In this document: in pieces, positions 14,628-23,082 of the stretch
Position numbering within the stretch: position 1 is the first letter of the stretch
Layout: each line of letters opens with the position of its first letter
Origin: a bacterium
GTDB lineage: Bacteria > Cyanobacteriota > Vampirovibrionia > Gastranaerophilales > UBA9971
DNA: 38,947 bases
Assembly (NCBI GenBank): GCA_037147175.1
Contig: JBAWVS010000001.1
Span: 107,680-146,626 of the forward strand
Reading direction: 5' to 3'
Made by a program: the position numbers and the translations under genes
Notes under the pieces: generated by a model
What the model was told of the DNA's origin: nothing
The model's database searches: none
Seen by the model: the letters and a program-made list of their open reading frames with translations, nothing else

Positions 14628-16364
14628 ATGAGTGACGATAATGAAAATCTAAAAAATATAATTATTAATACTTTAATAAGTGACGATCTCGAGGAAGCTG
14701 TCAGAAATATAACGATGGAACTGGGCAAGCTCTTTAATGCAGACAGAGTGCATTTCAGGTTTTATGATAAAGATATAAATACTTTTTCGGAGGTTGTCGA
14801 AGAATACAGAAAAAATAAAGAAAGTCCTTCCTCAAAGAGAAAGATGCTTTATCCTATAGAGTTTGACAGGTTTTTAAAAGATAAATTAACACAAGAAAAG
14901 CATCTTTTTATAATCGATGATATTAATAAACCTGAATATCCCGAAACATTTAAGCAGCTTTTTGAAAATCTGGAAATAAATAATGAAATAATACTGCCCA
15001 TTTTTTTTAGAGGAGAGCTTGAATCTGCATTTTTTATAACGAACACAGAATCCACAGAACTTTTATCAGGAAAAAATCTGGAATTTTTAATTCCTGCTGC
15101 AAGACAAATTTCTATCGGGACTCATTTGTTTAAAGTCCAAAATAGTCTTATCAAGGCTGTTAGTTACGAAAAAATACTCAAAGAAATAATAATGGAAGTC
15201 AGGGGTTATGAAAACCTTGAGCAAGTATTTGAGTATTTGGTCAATAAATTGGCGGATATGTATGGAGTGAACAAGGTTTTACACTTAAATACCGATTCTT
15301 TAGGAAATTTTGTCGTCATAAATGAAGCATTAAAAGATAGAGTTAAAGAGTTTGAAGGAAAAATAATTTTTACACAGGATTCTTTTAAGGAACTGGAAAA
15401 TTATACAGAACATTCAATTATAACGGTAAATACTCTTGAGCAAATTCAAAATACCAAATTAAAGAAATTTCTGGAAGAAAATAATATTAAAGCTTTTATG
15501 CTCTATCCTATTGAAATCCTTTCACCTGTTAAAGGCGAAAGGAAAATAGAAGAAAGGGTTATGGTCTGTTCTGATATTCCGAGAAAATGGTCGTATCAGG
15601 ATATAGAATCTTTAAAGTTAATTGTTGGAACTACCGCAATTATTTATATTGAAATCAGAAGCAGAAAAGAAATAAGAGCAATTGAAGAAATTTTTATAGC
15701 CTCGCTTGTTCATGATTTGAAGAGCCCTATTTATGCCGAGCAAAAAGCCCTTGAATTCATAATATCAAAAAAACAGGATGCCAGTATTCAAAGCATTATG
15801 ACGTATTTGAATGATATATATAAGACAAATGAAGAGCTTTTAAGGCTTATAACAAATCTTCTTCTTGTTTATTCAATGGATCTTGGCTTGCATGAAATAA
15901 AAAAAGAACCGGCAAATATATCTAAAATAATTGATGATGCCATAAGAACAATAAAACCTATGGCTGATGATAACGAATCAGAAATTATTAAAAATATTCA
16001 GGAAATTCTTATGGATATTTACATGGATCCTGATGAAATCAGACGGGTTTTTATAAATATAATAATTAATGCCATTAAACATAATCCTAAAAAAGTAGAA
16101 ATAAATATTTCCGCCGAAAAGAGAGAAAACGAAATTCTTATTTCAATAAGTGATAATGGTGCCGGAATCCCTGAAGCAGAAAAAGCCAATATTTTTCAAA
16201 AATATCAGACAAGTAAGAGAAAAGTTGGTACGGGTCTCGGGCTTTATTTGTCAAAACAAATAGTTGAATATCACGGGGGAACAATATGGTTTGAATCAGA
16301 AGAGGGCAAGGGAACTACTTTCTATTTTACTTTGCCGTTAACTGATGAGATAAAAGGAGATTGA
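14628..16364 (+). CDS. Sensor histidine kinase with two GAF-like domains
   Basis: Cytosolic sensor kinase of 578 residues with no transmembrane helix. Residues about 15-165 and 185-345 are GAF-like (for example FNADRVHFRFYDKD and MYGVNKVLHLNTD). The HisKA dimerisation helix contains SLVHDLKSP with the phosphoacceptor His362. The ATPase domain has an N box (FINIIINAIKHNP), a G1 box (ISDNGAGIPE), an F box region (IFQKYQTS) and a G2 box (GTGLGLYLSKQIVEYHGG), so it should be catalytically active. The receiver-only regulator starts 1 bp after its stop and is the obvious partner. The GAF ligand is unknown. A GGAG ribosome site precedes the ATG. Confidence 0.9.
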   Translation: MSDDNENLKNIIINTLISDDLEEAVRNITMELGKLFNADRVHFRFYDKDINTFSEVVEEYRKNKESPSSKRKMLYPIEFDRFLKDKLTQEKHLFIIDDINKPEYPETFKQLFENLEINNEIILPIFFRGELESAFFITNTESTELLSGKNLEFLIPAARQISIGTHLFKVQNSLIKAVSYEKILKEIIMEVRGYENLEQVFEYLVNKLADMYGVNKVLHLNTDSLGNFVVINEALKDRVKEFEGKIIFTQDSFKELENYTEHSIITVNTLEQIQNTKLKKFLEENNIKAFMLYPIEILSPVKGERKIEERVMVCSDIPRKWSYQDIESLKLIVGTTAIIYIEIRSRKEIRAIEEIFIASLVHDLKSPIYAEQKALEFIISKKQDASIQSIMTYLNDIYKTNEELLRLITNLLLVYSMDLGLHEIKKEPANISKIIDDAIRTIKPMADDNESEIIKNIQEILMDIYMDPDEIRRVFINIIINAIKHNPKKVEINISAEKRENEILISISDNGAGIPEAEKANIFQKYQTSKRKVGTGLGLYLSKQIVEYHGGTIWFESEEGKGTTFYFTLPLTDEIKGD

Positions 16365-16365
16365 T

Positions 16366-16824
16366 GTGTATTTAACAGATTCAGCTCCTCAAATAACAAT
16401 AGTAATTGTAGAAGATGAAAATTTGTATAAAAAAGTGATTATAGATTTTCTTCAGGAAGATTCTGCTTTTAAAGTTGTGGGGGAAGCAAAAGATGGACAG
16501 ACGGCAGTCAATCTTGCCAAAGAGCTTCGGCCCGATGTAATAATTATGGATCTCGGGCTTCCTGTTATTTCAGGAACGGAAGCCACTAAAAAAATAAAAG
16601 AAACTAATTCGTTTATTAAAATTATAGCGTTAACAGCTCATTCGGATAAAAATGAAGCCATAGATTCATTGATAGCAGGAGCTTCTGCTTATGTTAACAA
16701 AGATATTAAAATTCAGCATCTAAAAATGATTATTCAGACGGTTAATGAAGGTGCAATTTGGCTATCTCCCGTTATAGGCTTTAAAGTTTTTTCGGAAATC
16801 CTAAAGCTTTATAAGCATAAGTAA
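16366..16824 (+). CDS. Receiver-domain response regulator without output domain (NarL-type REC)
   Basis: A 152-residue protein with one complete receiver domain: acidic pair Glu16/Asp17, phosphoacceptor Asp62 in IIMDLGLP, switch Thr90 in IALTAHSD and Lys112 in VNKD. The receiver is closest to the NarL/FixJ class, including the EGAIWLSPVIGFKVF linker that normally leads to a LuxR-type helix-turn-helix. Here the chain stops about 15 residues later, so no DNA-binding domain is present. It probably passes phosphate on or acts by protein contact. The GTG start follows the kinase TGA by 1 bp, with GGAGA 6-8 bp upstream, so the two are translationally coupled. Confidence 0.88.
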   Translation: MYLTDSAPQITIVIVEDENLYKKVIIDFLQEDSAFKVVGEAKDGQTAVNLAKELRPDVIIMDLGLPVISGTEATKKIKETNSFIKIIALTAHSDKNEAIDSLIAGASAYVNKDIKIQHLKMIIQTVNEGAIWLSPVIGFKVFSEILKLYKHK

Positions 16825-16858
16825 CAGGAGTTGCACAAGCGTTAAATTTCATTTTATT

Positions 16859-18463
16859 TTATCCGACTTCTTTTAAACCGTTAGTCGATATGATTTTCAA
16901 GCGTCTTTCAGGCTCTTCACCGACACTTGTACTTGTCAGGTTATACTTTTCAATGATTTCATGCTGAAGTTTTCTTATATGTGATTTTCTTGGTTCGAGT
17001 TCTATTGAGTCTGAACCGTTTAGAATTTTATAAACAGCTCCTTGAACTTCTTTTAATGCTTCTTCAGTTTCATCAAAACAAGCCATTCCGTAAGAATCCC
17101 CAGGTTTTTCTTTCATGCCGAAAGAATCTTTAATCGCTTTTTGAATTTGAGGCATTGTATTTGATTTTACAAAATGAATAGGCAAATGATAATCTTTGGC
17201 GACATTTAAGATTTTTGCGCCGCCTTTTGAAAAGCTGTTATGTGCAATTACGACATCGGCTTCATCGATATTTCTTGTGATTTCAACGTCAATGTCAAGT
17301 CTTTCAATAACTTTATCAACCATTGAGCGGCTTACAGCGTAGATAAATATTTTTTTGCTTGAGGCTCTAATGTTTTTGGTGTATTTGTCCACAAAAGCTT
17401 CAAAGTTAACTTTCTGCTCGATTTTTTCTGCTTTTTCAGCCTGTTTAACTTCGACAGTTTCTCCTTTGTGATCAATTTTTCTGATTTCAGGAGATATAGG
17501 CCAGTCTCTAAGGATACAATCAACGGCTTCAGACGCATTTGGATATACTGCGAGAGTTTCTCTGTCTCTGATTTCGATTATTATATCAAAAGTAGGCTGT
17601 TTTTCTCTTTCAAGAACAGTTTTCTGGCAAGCTCTTCTTCTTGCTTCATCATCGCCCAGCGTTACAGTATTTACTCCGCCGACTAAGTCTGACAAAGTAG
17701 GGTTTTTAATAAGATTTTCAAGGAGATTTCCGTGTGCTGTAGCAATAAGCATTACGCCTCTTTCGGCTATTGTTCTGGCAGCCTGTGCTTCTTGCTCTGT
17801 ACCTATTTCATCTACAACAATCACTTCAGGTGTATGATTTTCAACAGCCTCAATCATCACATCTTTTTGACGTTCCGGTGATAAAACTTGCATACGTCTT
17901 GATTTGCCAATCGCAATATGGGGAACATCGCCATCTCCGGCAATTTCATTGGAAGTGTCGACAACAATAACACGTTTGCTCAAATCATCGGCTAAAAGCC
18001 TTGCTATTTCTCTGAGTTTTGTAGTTTTTCCCACGCCCGGTTTTCCGAGAAATAAAATACTTTTTTCTTGAAGCACTAAATCTTTTATACAATTAATAGT
18101 TCCGGTTACGACCCTGCCGACTCTGCATGTAAGACCTATAACATGACCTTTTCTGTTGCGAATAGCGCTAATTCTGTGGAGTGTTCCCGGAATACCGGAT
18201 CTGTTATCGGATGTAAAATCATCTATTTTTGAAATTACGGAATCAATATCTTTTTGGGTTACAAATTCTTGTCCGAGATATTCGATAGACTTGTCTAAAT
18301 GCCTTAATTCGCCTCTTCTTCCAATATCCAAAACAACTTCTACTATATCATCCAGTTTAAGTTTTTTCATTTCGCCGATTATTTTAGGCGGCAATACAGC
18401 AGCAAGTTTTTCTAAATCACTGTAAAATTCAGAATTCGAAAAGTTTTTTTCTTCTAAATTCAC
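16859..18463 (-). CDS. Ycf45-type AAA ATPase with C-terminal R3H domain (SpoIIIAA-like)
   Basis: ATPase related to cyanobacterial/plastid Ycf45 and to SpoIIIAA. The N-terminal region (LPPKIIGEMKKL, then GRRGELRHL) precedes a Walker A motif GKPGVGKTTKLREIARLLAD, a Walker B region VIVVDEIGTEQEA and an arginine-rich segment. The C-terminal half has an R3H-type nucleic-acid-binding end (LQHEIIEKYNL then GEEPERRLKI). The role is unknown in the family; an RNA or DNA link is inferred from R3H. The frame stays open to an ATG at 18565, but the GTG at 18463 has AGAGGAG 6 bp upstream, and a TATAAT overlaps the ATG-start region, so the shorter 534-residue form is preferred. This gene is a good marker of cyanobacterial relatedness. 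Confidence 0.88.
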   Translation of the reverse strand: MNLEEKNFSNSEFYSDLEKLAAVLPPKIIGEMKKLKLDDIVEVVLDIGRRGELRHLDKSIEYLGQEFVTQKDIDSVISKIDDFTSDNRSGIPGTLHRISAIRNRKGHVIGLTCRVGRVVTGTINCIKDLVLQEKSILFLGKPGVGKTTKLREIARLLADDLSKRVIVVDTSNEIAGDGDVPHIAIGKSRRMQVLSPERQKDVMIEAVENHTPEVIVVDEIGTEQEAQAARTIAERGVMLIATAHGNLLENLIKNPTLSDLVGGVNTVTLGDDEARRRACQKTVLEREKQPTFDIIIEIRDRETLAVYPNASEAVDCILRDWPISPEIRKIDHKGETVEVKQAEKAEKIEQKVNFEAFVDKYTKNIRASSKKIFIYAVSRSMVDKVIERLDIDVEITRNIDEADVVIAHNSFSKGGAKILNVAKDYHLPIHFVKSNTMPQIQKAIKDSFGMKEKPGDSYGMACFDETEEALKEVQGAVYKILNGSDSIELEPRKSHIRKLQHEIIEKYNLTSTSVGEEPERRLKIISTNGLKEVG

Positions 18464-18555
18464 GGAATGCTCCTCTCTGCAAAAACTACGTCCATAATAT
18501 TTTTCTTCAGATAGGTTTTCTTTGTGTTTTATTCCGTACTCCTTTTTTATACCTA

Positions 18556-18561
18556 CATTAT
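18556..18561 (-). promoter_or_regulatory. Candidate -10 box (TATAAT) for the Ycf45-like gene
   Basis: The minus strand reads ATGTATAATGTAGG here. A consensus -10 at this place would put the start of the RNA inside the upstream 34-codon extension and leave about a 90-nt leader before the GTG with AGAGGAG. The -35 region (ATGCAA) is poor. Confidence 0.35.
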
Positions 18562-18584
18562 ACATCTTTTTCCGCCACTTTGCA

Positions 18585-19682
18585 TTAATTTACTACTAAG
18601 CTTGTAGTAATGTTAACAATTCGTTGCAATTGCATAATAAAAATTTCCTCAAGCTCATCTAAATAAGATAGAATTGTTTTTCTCGCAAAAGTTCCGTATC
18701 CTATCCCTGAAATTTTTAAATCGAGTTGATTCACCAATTTTTTAGTAAAATAATTTGTTCCTCCCGAAATTTGTATGTAAGCATTTGTTTTATTTTCCAC
18801 AAGAATTGTCGCTGCCGAAACAGCCTGCAAAGAAGAAGACGGCTTATCTGTTGCGCCCATAGGCACTCCGTCTATCTGCAAAATTACTTTTTGAGGGATA
18901 AGCTCTGTCAAAGAGCTTGTGTAATCCAGTAATTCAGTAGTGTTAAATCTTTTTGATTCAACGCAAAATGACAAAAGCTCGATGTTTGTGAGCAACTGTG
19001 CGTTTAATTCCAGAAAAATTTTCACCTCCTCTATGGAACTGCTTCCTGTATGTATTTCTATAGATTTAATTTCTTTAAAATCAAAATCAAAAGAATTGCT
19101 AAGTTTTGTAAAGCTTATTGCGTTTTGCAAACATGCTTCGCTGCATCTTCCACAGCCTAAGCAATTATCTTTATTGAGTTGTATTTTTTTATCTTCCTGC
19201 ACAGCGGATTGAAGGATTTCGTCGGCGGGATGCAGGTTTTTAAGGCTGTCACCCTTAGAAGAATAAGCTGTTGATAAAGCCCTTGCAGGGCACGAATTTA
19301 TACATTCAAAACAACTTGAGCATTTACTGTAATTAATTTCAGCCTTCCTGAAATGTAAATCATCTCCTGCATCGAGACTTACCATCAATACAGGCTCTTT
19401 ATAATGCGCAAAAGCTTCCGGATTTTTATTATAAAGGTCGGAAGCTTTTTTAATTCCTGCTTTTGCAGACTGAATTATTGTTTGCGAGGGGGCAACATCT
19501 ATCACATTTACCCCGCTCAATGCGTAAACCAGTGCAAGCCTTTCGACATGTTTTTCATTCGTGTTCGCTGCACCGCATATAATTTTTGTAAAAGCACCTT
19601 CTTCTAAAGCAAAAATAGCTCTGGCGACACTTTCGGTGTGTTCTGCCGGAACTATTATTTTTGTTTCATTGAGAGTATTCAA
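18585..19682 (-). CDS. ldpA: LdpA-like two-[4Fe-4S] protein (light-dependent period protein family)
   Basis: Soluble iron-sulfur protein of 365 residues. Two clusters are visible: CSSCFECINSCP (about residues 120-131) and CLGCGRCSEACLQ (about 174-186). The N-terminal FTKIICGAANTNEKHVERLA and the VLMVSLDAGDDLHFRKAE block, plus the C-terminal ISGGTNYFTKK and GIGYGTFARKTI, match the cyanobacterial LdpA pattern as I remember it. In cyanobacteria LdpA senses quinone redox state and feeds the circadian clock; no clock or photosystem gene is visible here, so a plain redox-sensing role is more likely. The start is a TTG, with GGAG 12 bp upstream; no internal ATG fits better. It is followed 20 bp later by the Ycf45-like gene region. 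Confidence 0.75.
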   Translation of the reverse strand: MNTLNETKIIVPAEHTESVARAIFALEEGAFTKIICGAANTNEKHVERLALVYALSGVNVIDVAPSQTIIQSAKAGIKKASDLYNKNPEAFAHYKEPVLMVSLDAGDDLHFRKAEINYSKCSSCFECINSCPARALSTAYSSKGDSLKNLHPADEILQSAVQEDKKIQLNKDNCLGCGRCSEACLQNAISFTKLSNSFDFDFKEIKSIEIHTGSSSIEEVKIFLELNAQLLTNIELLSFCVESKRFNTTELLDYTSSLTELIPQKVILQIDGVPMGATDKPSSSLQAVSAATILVENKTNAYIQISGGTNYFTKKLVNQLDLKISGIGYGTFARKTILSYLDELEEIFIMQLQRIVNITTSLVVN

Positions 19683-19998
19683 TCGGATTTCTATCTCCTA
19701 ACAAACCTCTTGTTATATTAAAGCATTTAATCAGAGATTTGTTAACTATATATTTGGAGGATTTTTTTGAATCATTATTTAACTCGAGTCGCCAATTAGC
19801 TAAAATTATTGCAAATATTGATTTTTGAGAATGTCATCCTGAGCAAAGCGAAGGATCTGTCCAATTTGTGATTTTAGCTAAAAATGCTTACTGGACAGAT
19901 TCTTCGGGCTTTAGCCCTCAGAATGACAATTTGTAAAAATAAATTAATTGGCGACCGGGATTATTTATTTCTGCAATTTTAAAAAATATTTTTGCAGT
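19683..19998. repeat. 316-bp intergenic region holding a composite long inverted repeat (R2, 19788-19955)
   Basis: No gene is visible. An element of 168 bp has 11-bp ends GTCGCCAATTA/TAATTGGCGAC (19788-19798, 19945-19955). Inside are facing repeat units: TGTCAT...ATGACA, ATCTGTCC (19855-19862) and GGACAGAT (19893-19900), with a GGGCT-tt-AGCCC hairpin in the right arm. The unit TGTCATCCTGAGC-AAGCGAAGGATCTG is a type of dispersed intergenic sequence seen in many genomes. It lies after the SecG stop and before the LdpA start on the minus strand, where it could end the secG transcript. Confidence 0.65.
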
Positions 19999-20310
19999 TT
20001 ATTCCGCTCTCATAAAGAACTTTTTAAATAGGGACACAAGAAAAACTACAGCGCCTAAAACAATCAAGCTGCCTATTATAGAAGTTAAATCTGTTAATTT
20101 GTACCCTAAAACAAGAGAAACATATACAAAAATAAATGATACGCCGCCGGTTATTTTGTTTAATCCTGATTCAACACCTTTTTGGCTGGAAAATAATTGT
20201 GCTGCTCCGCCAATAGAAGCCATTCCATCTCCTTTTGGAGAATGAAGAAGAACTAATAATATTAATAATAAACCTGATAATGTTTGTAAAATCTGGAAAA
20301 AAGCTATCAT
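19999..20310 (-). CDS. secG: Preprotein translocase subunit SecG
   Basis: Small inner-membrane subunit of the SecYEG channel. Residues 3-22 form the first transmembrane helix (FFQILQTLSGLLLILLVLLH), followed by the conserved SPKGDGMASIGGAAQLFSSQ loop. A second helix spans about 55-72 and a third hydrophobic stretch about 75-95, with a basic end (KKFFMRAE). The GGAGGG ribosome site is 4 bp from the ATG. The length of 103 residues fits, with a slightly longer hydrophobic C-terminus than the shortest SecG proteins. It sits 47 bp after the DUF167 gene on the same strand. Confidence 0.9.
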   Translation of the reverse strand: MIAFFQILQTLSGLLLILLVLLHSPKGDGMASIGGAAQLFSSQKGVESGLNKITGGVSFIFVYVSLVLGYKLTDLTSIIGSLIVLGAVVFLVSLFKKFFMRAE

Positions 20311-20356
20311 TTATCCCTCCGCGAATTTTTGAATTTCATTTATAAAAATTATATTA

Positions 20357-20686
20357 TCATAAAAAATTTTGTATTTTAGAATTTAATTCTTCAGCATCGC
20401 CCTTTATAAATAAAATTTTATTTTTATTTGTTTCACCGCTAACAATAGTTATAGAAGTTTTTGAAATTCCAAGAATTTTCGCCAGAAATTTGATGCATTT
20501 TTCATTTGCTTTTCCTTCTACCGGCGGCACATCAAGCTTTATTTTTAAACTGTCGTCCATTATACCCGAAATTTCGCACTTTGAAGAGTTAGGTACGACT
20601 TTTACACTTAATTTTATACCGTTTTCGAGTTTGGTTATTTTAAGAACATTATTACTTGATTTGTTCATATTGTGTATATTACCCAT
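20357..20686 (-). CDS. DUF167 (YggU) family protein
   Basis: A 109-residue protein of the conserved DUF167 family, function unknown. Diagnostic segments are KLSVKVVPNSSKCEISG, KIKLDVPPVEGKANEKCIKF and GETNKNKILFIKG near the C-terminus. An alternative start at Met7 (20668) would remove six residues; neither start has a clear ribosome site. It is divergent from rel, with 49 bp between the starts, so the two promoters overlap or abut. Confidence 0.9.
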   Translation of the reverse strand: MGNIHNMNKSSNNVLKITKLENGIKLSVKVVPNSSKCEISGIMDDSLKIKLDVPPVEGKANEKCIKFLAKILGISKTSITIVSGETNKNKILFIKGDAEELNSKIQNFL

Positions 20687-20735
20687 AAAGAGTACAATAT
20701 TATAAATAAATTAAACGAATCGTTAATTATAAAAA

Positions 20736-22889
20736 ATGCATAAGCAACTTTTTGACCAATTAGGTACCATTCTAAAACAACAAAAGAGACCTGAACAGGA
20801 TGTTGAAAAAATTCATTCAGCATTCGATTTTGCGGCGGGTTTGCATGAAGGGCAATATAGAGCAAGTGAAGAGCCTTATATTCTTCATCCTCTTGAAGTT
20901 GCCTGTATTCTGGCTGATTTGCAGGCGGATACTGATACTATTTGTGCAGCTTTGCTGCATGATACTCTGGAAGATACAGAAACCAGCCCTGAAGCTATAA
21001 AATCACGTTTTGGTCAAGATGTTTTAACACTGGTAAGCGGTGTTACTAAACTGAGCAAATTCAGCTTCAGTTCTAAAGAAGAACGTCAGGCGGAAAATTT
21101 CAGAAAAATGTTCCTTGCAATGGCAGAGGATATAAGGATAATTTTCCTTAAATTGGCAGACAGGCTTCATAATATGAGAACTTTGAACTACATGAAGCTT
21201 GAAAAACAAAAAGAAATTGCAAAAGAAACCCTCGAAATTTTTGTTCCGTTAGCCAACAGACTCGGAATGGGCTTGGTAAAAACAGAGCTTGAAGATCTTT
21301 CTTTAAGATACAGCAATCCTGAAAAATATTTTGAAATTGCGCAGTTGGTGGCTCAGGCAAAGGCCGAGAGAGATCATACCATCCAAACAATTATAGAAAA
21401 AATCGACAATAATTTAAAAGCAATGCATATAAAAGCGGTAATAACCGGTAGAGCAAAAAGTTATTACAGTATTTTCTCAAAAATGCACCGTAAACAAATG
21501 TCATATCAGGATTTGTATGATATAACCGCTGTTAGAGTGATAGTTGATGATGAAAAAGAATGTTACGAAGTTCTCGGGCTTATTCACTCTGCGTTCAAGC
21601 CAATTCCCGGGCGTTTTAAAGATTACATAGCCATGCCTAAAAACAACCTTTACAGGTCATTGCATACTTCTGTAATTGGACCGAGGGGCAAGCCTCTTGA
21701 GGTTCAAATAAGAACACATGAAATGCATGAAATAGCAGAACACGGTCTAGCTGCCCATTGGAAATATAAAGAGTCCGGTGTGCCTGTAAAAGCTAATTCA
21801 AAAGATGCGGAGAAATTCAGCTGGCTGAGAAAACTTGTTGAAATTCAAAATGATACAAAAGATGCAAAAGAATACGTTGACAGTGTAAAACTCGATCTTT
21901 TTTCCGATGAAGTTTTTGTTTTCACACCGCAGGGTGATGTAATAGATTTGCCTGCCAACGCTGTTCCGTTGGATTTTGCGTACAGAATTCACACGGAAAT
22001 CGGTCACAGATGTACAGGAGCCATGCTGAACGGTCGTATTGTAACGCTTGATACAAAGCTAAAAAACGGTGATATTGTCGAAATTTTGACAGGAAAGCAA
22101 GCAAAACCCCGTCTGGATTGGATTAATATAGTCGTTACAAATCAGGCAAAAAGCAGAATTCGCGGTTGGTTTAAGAAAAACCACAGAGATGAGCATATTT
22201 TACAGGGAAGAAGCAATCTTGAACATGAAATGACCAAAGCTGCCGTTGAAGAGCTTATAAGAGACGGAAAACTTCTTGAAATCGCAAAGCAAATGAATTA
22301 TCAGGCAGAAGATGATCTTTTTGCCGCTATTGGTTATGGAGAAATTACTCTGCAAAAAATTCTCAATAAGCTTAAGGTTGACCAGATAGCACCTAAAATT
22401 AAAATCACAAAGACCTCCACGTCTAAATCATCAAAATCCATTGAGGGGCTTGAAGGAATGCTTCATCATTTCTCAAAATGCTGTTCACCTGTTCCGGGAG
22501 AACCAATAGTTGGTGTTGTAACAAGAAGCCGCGGCGTAAGTGTACATAGAGAAGACTGCAAGTCGCTTCAAATTGTAGACGGAGAAAGAGTTATACCTAT
22601 AGGTTGGAATCAGGCTGACTCTAATAAAACTTATACGACTAAGATTTATATAGAAACAATAGACAGAATAGGCATATTTAAAGATGTTCTCGGTAAAATT
22701 GCGGACAGCAGAACCAATATTGTACAGGCAACTATTAAAAGAAGAAGTAAGGATTTTTCTACAATAGAAATCGGACTTGAAATAGCAAATATAGAACATC
22801 TTAATAAGCTTATCACCAGCATAAATACAGTAAGTGATGTTGTCAGCGTAAAAAGACAACAATCAGGCGTTTTGAATAAAAATAATTAA
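20736..22889 (+). CDS. rel: Bifunctional (p)ppGpp synthetase/hydrolase (Rel/SpoT family)
   Basis: Cytosolic stringent-response enzyme of 717 residues. The hydrolase HD domain is intact: HPLEVA (His51), LLHDTLED (His75-Asp76) and ADRLHNMRTL (Asp142). The synthetase domain has GRAKSYYSIFSKM, RFKDYIAMPKNNLYRSLHTS and EVQIRTHEMHEIAEHGLAAH. These are followed by a TGS domain (VFTPQGDVIDLPANAVPLDF), a zinc-finger-like segment (HHFSKCCSPVPGEPIVG) and a C-terminal ACT domain (IETIDRIGIFKDVLGKIAD). Both activities should be present. No Shine-Dalgarno sequence is visible before the ATG, which may mean leaderless or weak initiation. A repeat hairpin follows the stop. Confidence 0.95.
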   Translation: MHKQLFDQLGTILKQQKRPEQDVEKIHSAFDFAAGLHEGQYRASEEPYILHPLEVACILADLQADTDTICAALLHDTLEDTETSPEAIKSRFGQDVLTLVSGVTKLSKFSFSSKEERQAENFRKMFLAMAEDIRIIFLKLADRLHNMRTLNYMKLEKQKEIAKETLEIFVPLANRLGMGLVKTELEDLSLRYSNPEKYFEIAQLVAQAKAERDHTIQTIIEKIDNNLKAMHIKAVITGRAKSYYSIFSKMHRKQMSYQDLYDITAVRVIVDDEKECYEVLGLIHSAFKPIPGRFKDYIAMPKNNLYRSLHTSVIGPRGKPLEVQIRTHEMHEIAEHGLAAHWKYKESGVPVKANSKDAEKFSWLRKLVEIQNDTKDAKEYVDSVKLDLFSDEVFVFTPQGDVIDLPANAVPLDFAYRIHTEIGHRCTGAMLNGRIVTLDTKLKNGDIVEILTGKQAKPRLDWINIVVTNQAKSRIRGWFKKNHRDEHILQGRSNLEHEMTKAAVEELIRDGKLLEIAKQMNYQAEDDLFAAIGYGEITLQKILNKLKVDQIAPKIKITKTSTSKSSKSIEGLEGMLHHFSKCCSPVPGEPIVGVVTRSRGVSVHREDCKSLQIVDGERVIPIGWNQADSNKTYTTKIYIETIDRIGIFKDVLGKIADSRTNIVQATIKRRSKDFSTIEIGLEIANIEHLNKLITSINTVSDVVSVKRQQSGVLNKNN

Positions 22890-23000
22890 ATTTACGCGTC
22901 ATTGCTGTATGAGGAGAGGCTTTAGACTCGACGCGGCAATCCATTTTATTTTTATAGATTGCTTTGCTATGCTCGCAGTGACGATCTAGCAATTCGGGTA
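22890..23000. repeat. Intergenic hairpin repeat copy R3 (inverted orientation)
   Basis: It reads CGTCATTGC...GGCAATCCATTTTATTTTTATAG then ATTGC-TTTGCTATGCTCGCAGTGACG. The left arm (CGTCATTGC) and the right arm (GCAGTGACG) pair with one mismatch, with inner arms around a CAATCCATTT/TAGATTG core. It begins immediately after the rel stop and could act as its 3' end structure. Confidence 0.65.
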
Positions 23001-23082
23001 AATTAATTATGTACTTAAAGAGAATAAAACCTCTCTGTAATACTGATAAAATGGAATTTATCAAAATGAGGGGGAATATAAC

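Noticed and set aside
19788-19955. Possible tRNA gene because of clover-like hairpins
   Set aside because: There is no anticodon arm, TTCGA loop or CCA-compatible acceptor stem; the arms are those of a long inverted repeat.
22485-22862. A 125-codon minus-strand frame inside rel
   Set aside because: It is rich in Cys, Tyr and Phe, typical of a reverse-strand shadow of a conserved gene.
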